Assembly: GCA_002409745.1 (NCBI GenBank)
Contig: DHOU01000029.1
Coordinates: 39,651 to 103,650, forward strand
Reading direction: 5' to 3'
Length of the DNA stretch: 64,000 bases
Source: Bacteroidales bacterium UBA5382
GTDB taxonomy: Bacteria > Bacteroidota > Bacteroidia > Bacteroidales > Dysgonomonadaceae
The notes beneath the pieces were generated by a model. It saw only the letters and a program-made list of their open reading frames with translations, ran no database searches and was not told the origin of the DNA. Position 1 is the stretch's first letter. Each line of letters begins with the position of its first letter. The position numbers were made by a program, and so were the translations under genes. Positions 61,241 through 64,000 of this stretch are shown here, piece by piece.

Positions 61241-61567
61241 TTACTGAAAAAGTTTTTTGTTAAGTATTTGTTTGATATAAGCTGTCTGTACATTTTCCAT
61301 TTCGGATTTGTCATAAACATACAGCAGAACAATCATATCGTCCCTAGATTCAAAATAAAAAATAATTCTTCCTCCTCCACTTTTTCCCTTCCCTTTACTT
61401 TTAATGGCAATACGGGCTTTGTAACAATTAGAGAATATCTCGTCGCCCTTTCTCGGATTTTGTTCCAATTCTTTTAGAAATGCAATATAATCGCTTTTTA
61501 AAGAAGGATATTTCTTATTTAATCGTTTTAACGCTCTTTCGAAATCGGTCGTTACTTTAAAGTTCAT
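61241..61567 (-). CDS. RelE-family toxin
   Basis: 108 residues. FERALKRLNKKYPSLKSDYIAFLKELEQNP, then basic strands (CYKARIAIKSKGKGKSGGGRIIFYF) and VLLYVYDKSEMENV, the RelE/ParE fold for ribosome-dependent mRNA cleavage. Its start overlaps the antitoxin stop by 11 bp. Intact by length. Confidence 0.88.
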   Translation of the reverse strand: MNFKVTTDFERALKRLNKKYPSLKSDYIAFLKELEQNPRKGDEIFSNCYKARIAIKSKGKGKSGGGRIIFYFESRDDMIVLLYVYDKSEMENVQTAYIKQILNKKLFQ

Positions 61568-61730
61568 CTGCCAAGTCGTACGCCGATTTTAATGTCCGTT
61601 TTCCTTCACGAGCCTCTTTTACTTCTTTAAGCCCAGAACAAATACTTTCTGCAATTTTATCGGCTTTCTTGTAGACAAGAAACTTTTCGTACTCTCGTTT
61701 CGACATTGTTACTGTTATTTTTTCCATCAT
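61557..61730 (-). CDS. Small antitoxin of the RelE-type pair
   Basis: 57 residues, ATG at 61730 (MMEKITVTMSKREYEKF) and TAA at 61557-61559; a start three bases later is equally possible. The N-terminal strand would dimerise and bind DNA, and the helical C-terminal half (LKEVKEAREGKRTLKSAYDLADEL) would bind the toxin. A -7 box TATCTTTG lies at 61753-61760. Confidence 0.78.
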   Translation of the reverse strand: MMEKITVTMSKREYEKFLVYKKADKIAESICSGLKEVKEAREGKRTLKSAYDLADEL

Positions 61731-61752
61731 TTTTCATTTTAATCGTTCAATA

Positions 61753-61760
61753 CAAAGATA
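61753..61760 (-). promoter_or_regulatory. -7 box for RelE-type pair
   Basis: TATCTTTG on the minus strand, 22 bp before the antitoxin start. Confidence 0.6.
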
Positions 61761-61807
61761 ATAACAACCAACCGATTTCGTCCAATTTTCTTAGAACAAA
61801 TTCAGAT

Positions 61808-61840
61808 AACGGACGCTTCCCTCAAAAAGAAGCGCCCGTT
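61808..61840 (-). terminator. Terminator of DUF4965-family gene
   Basis: AACGGaCGCTTC / GAAGCGcCCGTT stem (one mismatch), 9-nt loop, starting 9 bp past the stop on the minus strand. Confidence 0.7.
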
Positions 61841-61849
61841 TCACTATCC

Positions 61850-64000
61850 CTATTTATTTTCAGAAGATAACTTTTCTTCCAACATCTTGATAAAATAGGC
61901 TCCGACCACCGAACGCGCTTTGAAACCGACCTGTGTTCCGTCAACCGTCTCGTGCCAGTCGCTTAAAGGAACACGGCTCGTAGTTTCGTTCGCGTACTTA
62001 TACAACGGGTCGACCAGCGCATAAAAATCTTCCGGATTCTCCGCCAACACAGCCGTCCACATAATCCAATCCGATTTCGTATACGTTTTCCGGCTATCCA
62101 ACGGCAAGCCGTATGTATTTTGTTGAGTGAGATAATAGGCGATCTCTTTGCGGGCAATCTCCGGATCAAAAATATGTATATCCAATAGCTTGTCCCAAAT
62201 AAGATTATATTTCTGACTCCAAGTACCTGTCCGGTCGAACGTCAACTTATAATGGTCTCCGTCATTCGCCATACGCTCCCACTCTACCGCCATGTCTTTG
62301 GCCGCCTGTAAATATTTTCCGGCAACATCCTTTTTGCCAAGCATGTCCGCCAACTTACTATATCCGGCAATACCCATGATCGCTTTAATGGAAAGATTGG
62401 CATTATGCGCCAAATGGCCGGCAAAATCGTCCGTACATAATTGATTGGCCGGATCAAGTCCTTCCTTCACCAGATAATCCGTCCACGTAGTCAGCGTCTC
62501 CCAATGTTTGGCAGCATAATCGGCATTTCCTTCTACAGCGGCAAGGGCAGCTGTCATGATAAGCATATTTCCCGACTCTTCTATAGGCATATCTTCACCA
62601 TACACCTGCCCATTGGCAAGAGGATAGGTTCCCACGTCATGGGCAGCGAAAGGCTTCGTCCATTTTCCGCTTTCACTGTAATAGAAAATATGATTCATCA
62701 ATCCTTTTACCAATTCGGGGTTATAAATCAAAAACAACGGCGAAGAAGGATAAGAGAGGTCAACCGTTCCAATGCAGCCGTTACTATTATTTTCTTTCGA
62801 TAGAAACAACAAATTTCCGTCCGTGTCTTTCAATAGTTTATGAGCCGAAATAGCCTGACGATAGACCAGCGCACATAATTCGGCATATTTATCGCCTCCG
62901 GCCTCTTTGGCCTCGGCCATCATCTCTTCATTAAACCGGGCGCAACGGTCCATAATAGAAGCATACCCGTCGGCGGCTTGTTTGAAGGCTTGAAAGATAT
63001 CCACCTGCCCGTCTTGTTTCCAGTAAGCCGGAAGGTTCTTTTCAAAATACTGAATAGAATATAAATCGTCATATCCTAACAACACGTAACCGCTCTTCGT
63101 CTTATCGGAAACTTTTCCCAAGTCGGCCGTATAGGATAAGACGGACATTTCTTGTGTCATATTGGCAGATAACGAATCGGTAGGGGTAGTCGTTACTTTG
63201 CCGGTCTCAACAAAGGTCTTCTTTGCCTGCCAATAATCGCCGAATTCCGCCCCGGTTGCGGGAGTCGATGCTCCGGCCATATAGAAATAGCCCCAATCGA
63301 TACGAAGGTCATCGCCTTTTTTCTGAAGAACCGGTTGTTCCTGTGTGCCCGTTTTCAGATACGTCCAACCGTCTCTTTCTATTCTTTCGAAATCCACCGG
63401 TTGATTATCCGAATTAACCGCCCATTGAGGTGTTGTTTCCAAATATATTTGGACATCATGCTGTTGCCCATCCGAAGAGCGCACCTGATACGTCAAATAA
63501 TTTACGGGACGCGACAGCAAATCGAGATCATCCATCAAAAGAGGTGCCGTGAAAATAACATCCAGTTCCACAGGGCCGCATTCGAAGGTGTAAAATGTTT
63601 GTGTCGGCAATACATTTGCGCTTTTTTGAACCGCAGGTTGAGTAAACGCTTCCTTATTGGTTTCCTTTTCAAAAAGTCCGAAATCGACATGCCCCCCGCC
63701 AGTCCGATTATGGCAATGAGCGGCGATAACGTTTTTCCCTTTTTTCAGCGTCGCTTTTATTTCGTCCGAAAGTTCCTCCAATGCATTATATTTCCAGGCA
63801 TATCCGGTATCGATCACTTTTGTCCCATTGATATACAATTCAAAATTATCGTCATGAGAATACTTCAAGAAGATCGTCTTATCTTGTAAATCTTCCGGTA
63901 AATCAAAAGTCCTCCTGACCCAGATATCTTTTGTGTTCCAGGAAGTAGCCAGATTCGGCTCATTATCCGTGCCGAAAGCCGCCTGGCCTTTTGTCCAGTC
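61850..64000 (-). CDS. Glutaminase A/DUF4965-family protein, N-terminus cut by window edge
   Basis: The minus-strand frame is open for 717 codons up to base 64000, so the true start lies beyond the window; an internal TTG at 63868 is not the start. N-terminal part is a beta-sandwich (DIWVRRTFDLP, NFELYINGTKVIDTGYAW), then DUF5127/DUF4965-type blocks (LDLLSRPVNYLTYQV, MYYAGASTPATG-like GYFYMAGASTP, NGCIGTVDLSYPSSPLFLIYNPELVKG, LANGQVYGEDMPIEESGNMLIM) and the C-terminal helical DUF1793 part. Fungal relatives are called glutaminase A; Bacteroidetes members are secreted and often sit in glycan-use regions with unknown substrate. Confidence 0.85.
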   Translation of the reverse strand, partial: DWTKGQAAFGTDNEPNLATSWNTKDIWVRRTFDLPEDLQDKTIFLKYSHDDNFELYINGTKVIDTGYAWKYNALEELSDEIKATLKKGKNVIAAHCHNRTGGGHVDFGLFEKETNKEAFTQPAVQKSANVLPTQTFYTFECGPVELDVIFTAPLLMDDLDLLSRPVNYLTYQVRSSDGQQHDVQIYLETTPQWAVNSDNQPVDFERIERDGWTYLKTGTQEQPVLQKKGDDLRIDWGYFYMAGASTPATGAEFGDYWQAKKTFVETGKVTTTPTDSLSANMTQEMSVLSYTADLGKVSDKTKSGYVLLGYDDLYSIQYFEKNLPAYWKQDGQVDIFQAFKQAADGYASIMDRCARFNEEMMAEAKEAGGDKYAELCALVYRQAISAHKLLKDTDGNLLFLSKENNSNGCIGTVDLSYPSSPLFLIYNPELVKGLMNHIFYYSESGKWTKPFAAHDVGTYPLANGQVYGEDMPIEESGNMLIMTAALAAVEGNADYAAKHWETLTTWTDYLVKEGLDPANQLCTDDFAGHLAHNANLSIKAIMGIAGYSKLADMLGKKDVAGKYLQAAKDMAVEWERMANDGDHYKLTFDRTGTWSQKYNLIWDKLLDIHIFDPEIARKEIAYYLTQQNTYGLPLDSRKTYTKSDWIMWTAVLAENPEDFYALVDPLYKYANETTSRVPLSDWHETVDGTQVGFKARSVVGAYFIKMLEEKLSSENK

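Noticed and set aside
1-64000. Insertion sequences, tRNA and rRNA genes
   Set aside because: Intergenic regions were read for transposase remnants, terminal repeats and tRNA arms; none was found.

Overview
The window reads as a chromosomal segment of a Bacteroidales bacterium with GC in the mid-40s percent (estimated by eye). The phylum call rests on repeated Bacteroidetes-type promoters (TTTG, 19-20 bp, TAnnTTTG), a 1324-residue hybrid two-component regulator, GH2/GH20/GH43/GH127 glycosidases, a GH3-beta-lactamase fusion, SHOCT-DUF4870 and DUF6261-like proteins, and the near absence of Shine-Dalgarno sites. A Dysgonomonadaceae- or Tannerellaceae-like genome is my guess. No rRNA, tRNA, insertion sequence or CRISPR array was seen.

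Left part (1-24 kb): metG (cut by the window edge), ftsE, a SHOCT/DUF4870 protein and a VanZ-like protein run leftward. A C-terminal processing protease, a CapA-like protein and an MgtC-like protein run rightward. Positions 7.1-14.6 kb hold a leftward drug-efflux cluster: TetR regulator, TolC, HlyD-type adaptor, two ABC ATPases and two ABC-2 permeases. The adaptor gene is broken by one in-frame TAA. Two copies of the same inverted repeat, one before tetR and one before tolC, look like the TetR operators. A stand-alone tryptophan synthase beta chain (TrpB2 type) follows; it sits behind a promoter, a 26-codon leader peptide with four Trp codons and a terminator hairpin, a textbook attenuator layout. 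Between trpB2 and an Rpn/PD-(D/E)XK nuclease lies a candidate small RNA with its own promoter and terminator. Then come topA, a YigZ protein, an exact 6 x 42-bp tandem array, and a small cluster with a BAHD-type acyltransferase, an unusual family for this phylum.

Middle (24-46 kb): an AraC regulator faces an operon of a lipocalin-like protein, TolC, EmrA, a 14-TM MFS pump and outer membrane phospholipase A. A shared TTCCA-N7-TGGAA site precedes both araC and the operon. Next are a 2-oxoacid dehydrogenase operon (E1 alpha, E1 beta, E2, E3) in which the lipoyl domain is on E3 and missing from E2, a SIMPL protein, thiamin pyrophosphokinase, recO, rplS, a 5'-nucleotidase split into two genes, GH3-beta-lactamase, aroB and a DUF6261-like gene.

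Right part (46-64 kb): a second 42-bp array and a toxin-antitoxin pair whose ParE toxin has lost its middle lead into a carbohydrate region: galactose mutarotase, GH2, hybrid two-component regulator, GH20, GH43, GH127 and a GtaA/DUF4965 protein cut by the window edge. Two more toxin-antitoxin pairs (PIN type and RelE type) sit between these enzymes. No SusC/SusD pair is present inside the window.

A striking background feature is a set of short, wordy, degenerate tandem repeats (GTCTCC-GGTC, AATTAC-AAATGAC, ATTGTCAATTG and GCTAAT types) in many intergenic gaps. In several places they run into genes and supply the last codons.
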